Assembly (NCBI RefSeq): GCF_001421785.1 | Contig: NZ_LMLB01000001.1 | Span: 1,564,089 to 1,614,544, forward strand | Direction of reading: 5' to 3' | From: Sphingomonas sp. Leaf33 | GTDB taxonomy: Bacteria > Pseudomonadota > Alphaproteobacteria > Sphingomonadales > Sphingomonadaceae | Length of the DNA stretch: 50,456 nt | Position numbers and translations under genes: made by a program | The notes under the pieces: generated by a model | What the model was told of the DNA's origin: nothing | Database searches by the model: none | The model's input: the letters and a program-made list of their open reading frames with translations, nothing else | Shown here: positions 1 to 7,278 of the stretch, piece by piece | How the letters are laid out: every line of letters begins with the position of its first letter | Position numbering within the stretch: position 1 is the first letter of the stretch

Positions 1-1
1 G

Positions 2-505
2 GCGATGGATTACCTGACGCCCGAGGGCCAGGCCATCGTCCGCGCCCGCCTCTTCGAGGACATCGCGAACGTCGACTCGCAGGCCGCGGAGCGCGAGCGG
101 CGAACGCTCGGCAAGGCGCTCCACGACCCGCGTACCCGCAAGGTCATGAACGGCTACGTCGAGCTCCGCGACGAGGAGATCGAGGAGTTCGGCGAGGCGC
201 AGCCGGAAGAGCATGCGCCGGCCGCGCACGAGCTCGCCACGGGCGCGCGCAAGGACGCGCACATCGCGACGCCCCGGCCCAAGCCCAACCCGCCGAAGGA
301 GCCCGTCACCACGCGCCGCGCAGGGGCGCCGAGCGTCACGGCCCGCGATCCGGCGGCTCCGCCGCCGCGCCACACGGCGCGCAGCAAGACCAGGAACGAC
401 GACCGCCGCGACGCGGGGGCGCACACCAAGTCGGCCAATGGGCCCGACCAGCGGGCGCCGACGCGCGTCCGCTCCAACCGCCTGAAATGGGGAGACCTGA
501 AGTGA
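2..505 (+). CDS. C-terminal tail of Mu/TniA/TnsB-type transposase (5' end outside window)
   Basis: Only the last 168 codons or so are inside the window; the frame is open to the left edge, so the internal ATG at 5 is not a credible start. What is visible is the typical tail after a Mu-type C-terminal domain: a helical segment beginning DYLTPEGQAIV, then acidic residues, then a long Pro/Arg/Ala-rich basic extension ending RLKWGDLK. The catalytic DDE core is not in view, so identity rests on position: its stop overlaps the start of the TniB-like ATPase by GTGA. In this family the protein cuts and joins transposon ends, and its C-terminal tail usually contacts the ATPase. Confidence 0.75.
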   Translation, partial: AMDYLTPEGQAIVRARLFEDIANVDSQAAERERRTLGKALHDPRTRKVMNGYVELRDEEIEEFGEAQPEEHAPAAHELATGARKDAHIATPRPKPNPPKEPVTTRRAGAPSVTARDPAAPPPRHTARSKTRNDDRRDAGAHTKSANGPDQRAPTRVRSNRLKWGDLK

Positions 506-1848
506 CCACCAGCAATACGAAGATCAAGGACGACGGAAGCGCCGCCATCACGCGCCGGGCTCCCAACGCGCCCCGTCGCCAGTTCGGCAGCGGGAAGGCC
601 AAGCGCGATCCCAGGAACGCAGGCGGCCCGGTCTCGGAAAGGGCGCGTGCCGGGAATTCCCGCCCGGTGGTCGCCGAACGGGCCAGCGACGTCATCGAGC
701 GGGAAACGAACGCCGTCACCGCCGAGGCCGTGCGGTCGGAGCGCGCCGACGGGCTGGAGGTCGCGGCGAAATCCCGTGACGTCGCCGTGGCAGCCTCCAC
801 ATCCGGTGATTGGACCGCCGGCGCCTCCGATGCGGGCGATCCCGTCGTCGACGCGTTGCTCCCGCAGCGCGACCTCGCCACTCCCGAGCCCGAGCCCCAG
901 CAGACGCTTTCGCCGGAGATGCAGGACGCCTTCCGCGCGTTCCGCAAGAGCCAGCTGGCGCAGCGCTCGTCGCGCGTCGCGCTGGCCCTCTCCCAGCTCA
1001 TGCGCATCCGACTGCCGTATCCCCGGCACATCGAGGCGATGGCCGAGATCGAGGAACTGCTGCTGCTGGGTCGCGAGATGCGCGGCGAGCAGCAGCTCGC
1101 CCTGAACGTGTTCAGCCGGACCGGCACCGGCAAGTCCACCGTCGCGACGCAGTTCAAGCTGATGCGCGCGCAGGACGATCCGCCCGGGGTCAGGTCGGTG
1201 CTCCACGCCCGGATGGGCACCAGCGGAACCGCGAGGGACCTCTACAGCTCGATCATGTCCGAGGTCGGTGACGGTTTCGCGAGCAGCGGCACGGAGCACA
1301 CGCTCCGCCGGCGCGCCATGCGTGCGATGGAGGACAACGGCGTCGAGCTCCTGATCCTCGACGAGACCCAGCACAGCGGACAGAAGTCGGGCTTCAGCCG
1401 CGAAGTCACCGCCGAGCTGAAGATCATGCTGGACACCGGACGCGTGCCGATCGTCCTGCTCGGCACCGAGGCCGCGATCCCGATAGTCGGTTCGGACCGC
1501 GAGCTGTCCGGGCGAATGTTCTCGCCATGCCGCCTCGATCCGCTCGACATGGCCGACGACGACGACCTCGAGCTGTGGCTGGGCTTCCTGGGCGCCCTCG
1601 ACGACCGCATGGTGTCGGACGGCATCGTCGCCTCGGGGGCGGGCCTCGCGGAGGAAGGCCTGGCGCTCGCGCTCGGCGAGGTCTGCGACGGCGTCATCGG
1701 CCAGCTCATGCGCGTGATGACGATGGCCCTGCGCAACGCCGTGCGAGAGCAGCGGGACGTCGTCACGACCGACGACATCTCCATCGCCGTGGACGAGTGG
1801 TCGATGGAGCACGGGTTCGCGCGCAGCAACCCGCTCCGGCGCCTCTGA
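502..1848 (+). CDS. TniB/TnsC-like AAA+ ATPase of the transposon
   Basis: 448 aa. Proteins of this family polymerise on DNA with ATP and link the targeting factor to the transposase. The first 130 residues are low-complexity and basic. The ATPase core follows, with a P-loop at residues 205-213 (SRTGTGKST) and Walker B at 283-291 (LLILDETQH, D287-E288). A LLGTEAA sensor-like segment lies further on. The first Gly of the canonical Walker A motif is Ser205. I prefer the GTG at 502 over the ATG at 487: a GGGGAG ribosome site at 489-494 lies 7 bases before it, and GTGA overlaps the transposase stop. The next gene starts 6 bases after the stop, so translation is probably coupled. Confidence 0.85.
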   Translation: MTTSNTKIKDDGSAAITRRAPNAPRRQFGSGKAKRDPRNAGGPVSERARAGNSRPVVAERASDVIERETNAVTAEAVRSERADGLEVAAKSRDVAVAASTSGDWTAGASDAGDPVVDALLPQRDLATPEPEPQQTLSPEMQDAFRAFRKSQLAQRSSRVALALSQLMRIRLPYPRHIEAMAEIEELLLLGREMRGEQQLALNVFSRTGTGKSTVATQFKLMRAQDDPPGVRSVLHARMGTSGTARDLYSSIMSEVGDGFASSGTEHTLRRRAMRAMEDNGVELLILDETQHSGQKSGFSREVTAELKIMLDTGRVPIVLLGTEAAIPIVGSDRELSGRMFSPCRLDPLDMADDDDLELWLGFLGALDDRMVSDGIVASGAGLAEEGLALALGEVCDGVIGQLMRVMTMALRNAVREQRDVVTTDDISIAVDEWSMEHGFARSNPLRRL

Positions 1849-1854
1849 TCCGGC

Positions 1855-3768
1855 ATGGACGGGACCGTCGACCGCCAGCGCACTCCGTTCGGTGCCTTCC
1901 TGCGCAACGTGGGCGACGACCTCGTCGCCGACCGCGGTCCGCGCGTCCCGTCCACCGCAACCGCGCGAGCCGAGTGGAGACGGCTCGACAAGCAGACGCC
2001 GCCAATGCCCGGCGAGTCGCTACGCGGTCTCGTCGCCCGGGCCTGCAAGCGCAACGACATCCCGAACAGCTGGGGCGTCCTGCAGCACCTCGGCCTCCTG
2101 CATCGCAACAGCGTGATCGTGTCCGAGCATCCGGGGATCGATCCCGCCGAGCTGGCCTACGCCCTAGGGGTTGCCGAGCACGAGGTCGTCCTCCGGCGAT
2201 ACGAGCCCACGGTACCTGGTCGCGTGTCCTTCCAGGGTCTGGAACTGAACGTCGGTCGGATCGAGAAACGTATCCGACGCTTCTCGCCAAGCGCGCTGGC
2301 CGACCCGGCCCAGCGCTTCCACCGCGCCGTCTGGGAGTTGAAGGACATCCCGTTCTGCTTCGTCGGCTGGGACATGCTGCAGGACAGATGCTTCTGCGAG
2401 GGGGACGGCATCGTCCAGGGCTGGACCCGAACGCTGAACGGGATCGAGGAATGCGACAAGTGCGGCGATCCGCTGCACAGGCTCGAGCCGTTCGCGGTAC
2501 CGCCCGAGATCAGACCCGCCCTGTCGATCCTGCAGGCGATCGTCGATCCGCACGCCGAGCAGCGATCCTCGAAACCGTCCGATCTCCCACCCGCACTCCG
2601 TGACGCCGACCGGACGCAGCTCTACCGGCTCATCATCCGGCTCGCGCGGGCGCTCGACGCGGACGCCGAAGAGCAGCCGATCGAGGAACCGGCGAGAAGA
2701 CTGAACGGTCTGCACCTCGCGTGCGAGGCGCTCGGCCGATGGCCGTCGGGATGGGAGAGCCTCCAATGGCACGATGCCACCACGAGACACGCGATCAGCG
2801 AACTCCGCCAGCAGTGGCGTACGCTGGCCCCGTCGGCATTCATCGTCGGAGCGGGGGACCCGGCCGTTCAGAGGCAGGCCTCGACCAACAAGCGCAAGAC
2901 GATGCCGGCCGCGACCGACGCACCGACCGTGGTCGGCATCCGCCCGGCATACGAACTCGCCCGCCTCTCGCCGGAAGTGATGCTCGCCGTCTGGGAGAAC
3001 GCCCTGGTGACACAGCACGTCCGGACACATGGTGACCGCAATCTGCCCGCGTTCGACATCGCGGAACTCGATGCGTTCGCCTCGGCATGGCACGACCGCG
3101 TCGAGCCCGACGCGCTGTCCTACCGACTAGGCATACCGTATTACGGCCTCGAGCAGATCGTCGCGATCGGCACGATCGTCGCCGATGGTCCGGCGCTCCC
3201 CGGTACGGGACACCATTTCAGATCGGCTACGATCAACGACTTCCTCACCCGGATCAGCGAGAACGCCGGCGCCGACCTCAGCGACCCCGTACCGCTCAAG
3301 CGGATCATGGAGTCGATCGGCGGGCGCGCAAAACCTTGGGGCCCGCTCGTCGACATGCTTCATCGGGCGGCCGTCGGGTACCAGCTGTCAGACGGTATCT
3401 GCCTCGTCGACAGCATTCGCATCGATCGGTGCGATGCCGATCGGGTTCGCTCCCTGGCCTTCGAACGCGATGATCATACCGATCTGTGCTTCCGCAGCAG
3501 CATGGTACAGCGGGATGCCCTCGAGATCCTCAACGTCGGGGTTGGCGGCAAGCGGCTTCTCGCGAAGCTGGAATACCAGGGGACCAACCCCCGGACCTAT
3601 GCGACCGTCGACGTCGAGAAACGCGCTGCCGCGATCATGAGCATACCCGAACTCGCGGCGCGGCTGGGGATCAACTGGTCGTCCGCACATAAACGCGCGC
3701 GGCTAAGCGGCGCGAAGCAGATCATCCCGGGCGGCTGGGACCGGACCCGCCTGCTCGAACTTCGCTGA
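1855..3768 (+). CDS. TniQ-family transposon targeting protein, long form
   Basis: 637 aa, longer than the TniQ of Tn5053 (about 400) and nearer TnsD size. The N-terminal TniQ domain (about 40-230) starts with PPMPGESLRGLVARA and contains a Cys-rich segment: C179-x-C181, then C200-x-x-C203-G, with W190 between. This looks like a shortened version of the family zinc site. The C-terminal half has several short helix-turn-helix-like segments, the last at about 595-637 (MSIPELAARLGINWSSAHK), as in TnsD-like proteins that read a DNA attachment site. It is the last gene before the transposon end. I infer that it picks the insertion site; family assignment is firm, the target is unknown. Confidence 0.82.
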   Translation: MDGTVDRQRTPFGAFLRNVGDDLVADRGPRVPSTATARAEWRRLDKQTPPMPGESLRGLVARACKRNDIPNSWGVLQHLGLLHRNSVIVSEHPGIDPAELAYALGVAEHEVVLRRYEPTVPGRVSFQGLELNVGRIEKRIRRFSPSALADPAQRFHRAVWELKDIPFCFVGWDMLQDRCFCEGDGIVQGWTRTLNGIEECDKCGDPLHRLEPFAVPPEIRPALSILQAIVDPHAEQRSSKPSDLPPALRDADRTQLYRLIIRLARALDADAEEQPIEEPARRLNGLHLACEALGRWPSGWESLQWHDATTRHAISELRQQWRTLAPSAFIVGAGDPAVQRQASTNKRKTMPAATDAPTVVGIRPAYELARLSPEVMLAVWENALVTQHVRTHGDRNLPAFDIAELDAFASAWHDRVEPDALSYRLGIPYYGLEQIVAIGTIVADGPALPGTGHHFRSATINDFLTRISENAGADLSDPVPLKRIMESIGGRAKPWGPLVDMLHRAAVGYQLSDGICLVDSIRIDRCDADRVRSLAFERDDHTDLCFRSSMVQRDALEILNVGVGGKRLLAKLEYQGTNPRTYATVDVEKRAAAIMSIPELAARLGINWSSAHKRARLSGAKQIIPGGWDRTRLLELR

Positions 3769-3835
3769 CCGCACTTCGAATCAACCCTTCATCATCCCAT
3801 GCAATGGCTGCGCCGGCGGTGATGTGAGCAGGCCG

Positions 3836-3949
3836 ATCTGAAAACAGGCGCCAGGCGAGCAGATCGGGTGAAAACTCGCCGCACGCCGGTTTTGAAAATT
3901 CCTCGGCGGGCCATTAGGATGGCTGAGTGGGTCGATATGAAAACCGACA
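3836..3949 (-). repeat. Transposon right-end iterons and terminus
   Basis: Four copies of the core GTTTTCA (minus strand; one is ATTTTCA) lie at plus coordinates 3839-3845, 3869-3875, 3893-3899 and 3938-3944. Each is followed on the minus strand by a CG-containing tail (TATCGACC, AAACCGGC, CCCGATCT, GATCGGCC). The outermost copy sits 5 bases inside the terminus TGTCG at 3949. Multiple transposase-binding repeats with the outermost close to a TGT end are the norm in Tn7 and Tn5053 relatives. Spacing between copies is 30, 24 and 45 bases. Confidence 0.7.
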
Positions 3950-3977
3950 CGGTTCGGGCGACCGTCGCACCGAACCG
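3950..3977 (-). terminator. Hairpin terminator of the small Cys-repeat gene, abutting the transposon
   Basis: CGGTTCGG (3950-3957) pairs with CCGAACCG (3970-3977). The inner bases GCGA/TCGC extend the stem, with one unpaired A, around a CCG loop. It lies 21 bases past the stop of the minus-strand gene ending at 3999. The transposon starts exactly at its base and now supplies the following TGTCGGTTTT. Function as a terminator is inferred from placement and stem strength. Confidence 0.55.
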
Positions 3978-3998
3978 CCCACCCACGATCGACGACGA

Positions 3999-4193
3999 TC
4001 AGGCCGGTTTGGCGCCAGGCGTTCCGCATTTGGCGAATTTTCCGGCGGCGGTCTTGCAGCGAACCGGCTTTGCGGCGGCCTTCTGCGGACATTTGACGAA
4101 GCGCTTCTGCGCATCGCGGCAGGGTCCGGCGGCATTGGCGACGCCGGTGGCGAACAGGGCCGAGGCGGCGAGGCAAAGGGCGATCTTGCGCAT
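3999..4193 (-). CDS. Small secreted protein with two C-x9-C repeats
   Basis: 64 aa. A clear Sec signal peptide (MRKIALCLAASALFATGVANA) is followed by two matching modules: CRDAQKRFVKC and CKTAAGKFAKC. Each has two cysteines ten positions apart with a basic F-x-KC ending, which suggests disulfide-closed hairpins in the periplasm. The start is supported by GGAGAG 6 bases upstream. A promoter-like TTGAGA-17-TTTAGT lies at 4256-4228 and a hairpin follows the stop. It is transcribed away from the pcm gene. I do not know its function; short proteins with this Cys pattern recur in sphingomonads as hypotheticals. Confidence 0.75.
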   Translation of the reverse strand: MRKIALCLAASALFATGVANAAGPCRDAQKRFVKCPQKAAAKPVRCKTAAGKFAKCGTPGAKPA

Positions 4194-4227
4194 AACATCT
4201 CTCCGGTGCTGGCGATCAGCGGCGCCG

Positions 4228-4256
4228 ACTAAACGTTCATTCCGGTTCGATCTCAA
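4228..4256 (-). promoter_or_regulatory. Sigma-70-like promoter of the small Cys-repeat gene
   Basis: Minus strand TTGAGA (4256-4251), 17-base spacer, TTTAGT (4233-4228). The start codon is at 4193, leaving a leader of about 28 bases with a GGAGAG ribosome site. Matches are 4 to 5 of 6 in each box; not otherwise tested. Confidence 0.4.
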
Positions 4257-4373
4257 GTGAACCTTTTGTAACGTTGGTGACACCGTATGCGCGGTTAAGC
4301 GAAATCCGGCGCGGTGTTGCCCTGCGACCGCTTGGCGCGGGCGTGCACGCACGATAGAGCGAGCGGCGGGACA

Positions 4374-4403
4374 ACAACTGTGTTGCGCGACTAAAACAGT
4401 TGT
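4374..4403. promoter_or_regulatory. 8-bp perfect inverted repeat upstream of pcm-tolC
   Basis: ACAACTGT (4374-4381) and ACAGTTGT (4396-4403) are exact reverse complements separated by 14 bases, so the half-site centres are 22 bases apart, about two helical turns. It sits 14 bases before the ATG of the methyltransferase gene. It could be an operator for a dimeric repressor or a leader hairpin. Confidence 0.45.
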
Positions 4404-4417
4404 GCGATGTCGGGGAC

Positions 4418-5086
4418 ATGACGACGATGATGGCAAAGGGCACGGAGGCTGCGGCGCGCGCCGCGATGGTGGTGAGCCAGTTGCGCACCAGCGCGGTGAG
4501 CGACCCGCGCGTGGTGGCGGCGATGGCGGAGGTGCCGCGCGAGGCGTTCGTGGCGCCGCAGGCGGCCGAGCTCGCCTATCGCGACCGCCCGGTGCCGCTG
4601 GGCGCGGGCCGCGAACAGAACGCGCCGCTGGCGACCGGCCGGTTGCTGACCGCTGCGGATCTGTCGCCGACCGATACCGTCCTGCTGATCGGCGCCGGGC
4701 GCGGCTATACCGCGGCGGTGCTTTCAGGGCTGGTGGCGAAGGTCGTCGCGGTCGAGAGCGAGGCCGAACTGGCCGGTGCCGCGCGCTCTGCGCTTGCCGG
4801 TCGCGGCAGCGTGACCGTGGTCGAGGGGGCATTGTCGGCCGGTGCGCCCGATCACGGTCCCTACGACGTGCTGATCGTCGACGGCGCGGTCGAGCAGTTG
4901 CCCGACGCTCTTGTGGCGCAGGTGAAGACCGGCGGGCGCGTGCTGGCCGGACTGATCGACGGCGGTGTCGCTCGGCTGGCGAGCGGGGTGAAGTCGGACG
5001 GCTTCGCGCTGGTCCCCTTTGCCGACATCGATTGCGTGATCTTGCCGGGCTTCGCACGCCCGCGTGCCTTTCATTTTCCGGGATAA
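4418..5086 (+). CDS. pcm: Protein-L-isoaspartate O-methyltransferase family protein
   Basis: 222 aa from ATG 4418. The family methylates isoaspartyl residues in damaged proteins using S-adenosylmethionine. The Rossmann methyltransferase motif is seen as VLLIGAGRGYTAAVLSGL near residues 88-105, followed by VVAVE and, later, YDVLIVDGAVEQLP. The N-terminal segment (DPRVVAAMAEVPREAFV) is characteristic of the family. A TTG at 4400 would extend it but falls inside the inverted repeat. The canonical GTGSGYQ is GAGRGYT here, so true isoaspartate repair activity is uncertain. The stop is 3 bases before tolC, indicating one transcript; this pairing is common in Sphingomonadales. Confidence 0.85.
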   Translation: MTTMMAKGTEAAARAAMVVSQLRTSAVSDPRVVAAMAEVPREAFVAPQAAELAYRDRPVPLGAGREQNAPLATGRLLTAADLSPTDTVLLIGAGRGYTAAVLSGLVAKVVAVESEAELAGAARSALAGRGSVTVVEGALSAGAPDHGPYDVLIVDGAVEQLPDALVAQVKTGGRVLAGLIDGGVARLASGVKSDGFALVPFADIDCVILPGFARPRAFHFPG

Positions 5087-5089
5087 TCG

Positions 5090-6688
5090 ATGCGACGGTT
5101 TCTTCTGACGACCGCAGGCGCGGTGCTGGCGGTTGCCGGGGCGGGGGGCGCTTCGGCCGAGACGCTGCGCGAGGCGCTGATCCGCGCCTATCGCACCAAC
5201 CCGACCATCACCGGCGCGCGCGCCGACTTGCGCGCGCAGGACGAGAATGTGCCGATCGCGCGCGCATCGGGCCTGCCGTCGTCGACGGCGCAAGGCAGCT
5301 TTACCGAGACGTTGCGCCAGACCGGCAACAACATCTTTGCCCCCGACCGGCAAATCAACGGGCAGGCGACGGTCAGCTATCCGATCATCGCGTTCGGCGC
5401 GGTCAAGAATTCGGTCCGCGCAGCCGAGACGCGGGTCGAGGCGGGCCGCGCGAACCTGCGCGGGACCGAGGCGAACCTGTTCACCGACGTGGTCGCGGCG
5501 TACATGGACGTGATCCGCGACGAAGCGGTGGTCGCGCTCAACCAGCAGAACGTCCGCGCGCTGAGCGTCAACTTCCAGGCCTCGCGCGACCGGTTCGAGG
5601 TCGGCGACCTGACCCGGACCGACGTCGCCCAGTCGGAAGCGCGCCGCGCGCTGGCCGAAGGGCAGTTGCGCCAGGCCGAGGCGCAGCTGATCGCCAGCCG
5701 CGAAAACTACATCCGGATCGTCGGTGCGCCCGCCGGGACGCTCGAATCGCCGCCCGCGCTGCCGAACCTGCCCGATACGACGGCGACCGCGGTCACGACC
5801 GCGCTTGCCGAAAACCCGCTGATCGAGGCGGCGGAAAAGGCGCGCGATGCCACGCGCTACGACACGCGCGTGGCCCGCACCGCCAAGCTGCCGCGGATCA
5901 GCGTGCAGGCCGGCGGCACCTATTACAACTTCCTCAATACGCTGGGTTCGTCGTCGCCCGTCGCGGCAGCGCCGCAGAGCGACTATGGCTTTACCGCCGG
6001 CATCGGGCTGACGCTGCCGCTCTACCAGGGCGGGCGTCCGGCGGCGCAGGTGCGCCAGTCGCAGGCGCGTGAAAGCCAGGCGATCGAGCAGGTCACCTCG
6101 ACCGAACGCGGCGTCATCGCGCAGGTCCGCTCCGCGTACGCCAGCTGGCAGTCGGCGCAGCAGGTCATCGCCAGCAGCGAAGTCGCGGTCAACGCCAACC
6201 GGTTGAGCCTGGAGGGCGTACGCGCCGAAAACAGCGTTGGCACGCGCACGATCCTCGACATCCTGAACGCCGAACAGGAACTGCTCAATTCGCAGGTGAC
6301 GTTGGTGACCGCGCGCCGCAACGCCTATGTCGCGGGCTTCGCCCTGCTGGCGGCGATGGGCCGGGCGGAGGCGAACGACCTGAACCTGACCGACATCGGT
6401 TCGCTGTACGATCCGGTCGCGAACTACGACCGCGTCCGTCGCAAGATCGGCGACTGGGGTTCGGACCCCGAGCCGCTGCCGGTCGCGACGCGCACGGTCG
6501 ATACGCCCGCGCAGACGCCGATCGTCGGGCGCAATCCCGAACTCGAGGACCCCGCACTCGCGCGGCCGCCGGGCGCCGACCCCGCCGCGCTGAACCCCGG
6601 CACCCCGCCGCAAGGGGCGCCGGCGGGCCGTACCGGATCACAATCGGTTGACACCACCCCGGCCAATCCCTCAGGTACTCCGCGTTAA
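5090..6688 (+). CDS. tolC: TolC-family outer membrane efflux/type I secretion protein
   Basis: 532 aa. The signal peptide (MRRFLLTTAGAVLAVAGAGGA-SA) is followed by two tandem outer-membrane-factor repeats: one starting ETLREALIRAYRTNPTI and one near the middle (NPLIEAAEKARDATRYDTRVA). Coiled-coil rich helices have the LNAEQELLNSQVTLVTARR signature typical of TolC. Trimers form the channel through the outer membrane that joins inner-membrane exporters. The Pro-rich C-terminal tail of about 80 residues after residue 450 is probably periplasmic. It is translated 3 bases downstream of pcm; no exporter pump genes lie next to it, so it likely serves several systems. Confidence 0.93.
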   Translation: MRRFLLTTAGAVLAVAGAGGASAETLREALIRAYRTNPTITGARADLRAQDENVPIARASGLPSSTAQGSFTETLRQTGNNIFAPDRQINGQATVSYPIIAFGAVKNSVRAAETRVEAGRANLRGTEANLFTDVVAAYMDVIRDEAVVALNQQNVRALSVNFQASRDRFEVGDLTRTDVAQSEARRALAEGQLRQAEAQLIASRENYIRIVGAPAGTLESPPALPNLPDTTATAVTTALAENPLIEAAEKARDATRYDTRVARTAKLPRISVQAGGTYYNFLNTLGSSSPVAAAPQSDYGFTAGIGLTLPLYQGGRPAAQVRQSQARESQAIEQVTSTERGVIAQVRSAYASWQSAQQVIASSEVAVNANRLSLEGVRAENSVGTRTILDILNAEQELLNSQVTLVTARRNAYVAGFALLAAMGRAEANDLNLTDIGSLYDPVANYDRVRRKIGDWGSDPEPLPVATRTVDTPAQTPIVGRNPELEDPALARPPGADPAALNPGTPPQGAPAGRTGSQSVDTTPANPSGTPR

Positions 6689-6716
6689 CCACGTCTTGCG
6701 TCGGGGGCCTGTGGGC

Positions 6717-7241
6717 ATGGGCGATGTCAGTAGCGAACCGACGATGGAGGAAATCCTGTCCTCCATCAAACGGGTGATCGAGGAAAGCGAGACGCCGGCG
6801 GGTAACAGCCGCGGTCGTCGTGTGGTACCGCGCCCGATCGTGGCGCAGGACGACATGATCGACGACGGCGACGGCGACGAAGTGCTGGAACTGTCGGAGC
6901 GTGCACCGTTTCCGGCTGCAGAGCCGCCGCTGCGGCGCGACACCATTCGTCCGATGCGGCCGCCGCCCGCAGTCGATCCGGCCTCGATCCACGGCGACCC
7001 TGCGCCGGCGCGGCCCGATGCGCTCGCGTCGCCCGACACGGTCGAGGCGAGCCGCAGCCCGCTGGAGGCGCTGTCGCGGCTGATCGTGAAGCCCGATGTC
7101 GCGGGCGCCGATACGCTGGAGGGGCTGGTCCGCGAAATGCTGCGGCCCATGCTGCGCGACTGGCTGGACAGCAACCTGCCGTCCATCGTCGAGACGATGG
7201 TGGCCAAGGAAATCGCTCGTATTTCAGGCCGCGGCCTCTAA
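6717..7241 (+). CDS. PopZ-like/DUF2497 polar organising protein
   Basis: 174 aa. The layout is that of Caulobacter PopZ: a short N-terminal helix (EPTMEEILSSIKRVIEESE), a long disordered Pro/Asp/Arg-rich middle (about 28-115), and a C-terminal helical oligomerisation region (ADTLEGLVREMLRPMLRDWLD...). In Caulobacter this protein assembles a polar matrix that anchors the chromosome origin and signalling proteins; the role here is inferred. ATG 6717 is chosen because GGGGG at 6703-6707 lies 9 bases upstream and the family begins at about this point. It lies 28 bases after tolC. In Caulobacter popZ is also near valS, which is found 4 kb further on here. Confidence 0.85.
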   Translation: MGDVSSEPTMEEILSSIKRVIEESETPAGNSRGRRVVPRPIVAQDDMIDDGDGDEVLELSERAPFPAAEPPLRRDTIRPMRPPPAVDPASIHGDPAPARPDALASPDTVEASRSPLEALSRLIVKPDVAGADTLEGLVREMLRPMLRDWLDSNLPSIVETMVAKEIARISGRGL

Positions 7242-7278
7242 GCGGGCAACCGCTGATGCCCCGATGAGTTAGGCCTGG

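Larger units (their letters stand above)
1..3949 (+). mobile_element. Right-hand part of a Tn5053/Tn7-type transposon
   Basis: Three tightly packed plus-strand genes (transposase tail, AAA ATPase, TniQ-like protein) are followed by an iteron array ending at 3949. Read from the right end on the minus strand, the terminus starts TGTCGGTTTTCATATCGACC. This resembles the TGTCGTTTTCAGAAG type terminus known for Tn402/Tn5053. The other end and any cargo lie left of the window. No tniR resolvase is present on this side, unlike classical Tn5053. The boundary is inferred from sequence; the target-site duplication cannot be checked without the other end. Confidence 0.72.

Noticed and set aside
154..1812. 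Long minus-strand open frame of 552 codons opposite the TniB-like gene
   Set aside because: It is an antisense shadow of a GC-rich gene: Arg/Gly/Ala/His-rich, no motif, and it covers both the ATPase P-loop and the transposase tail on the other strand.
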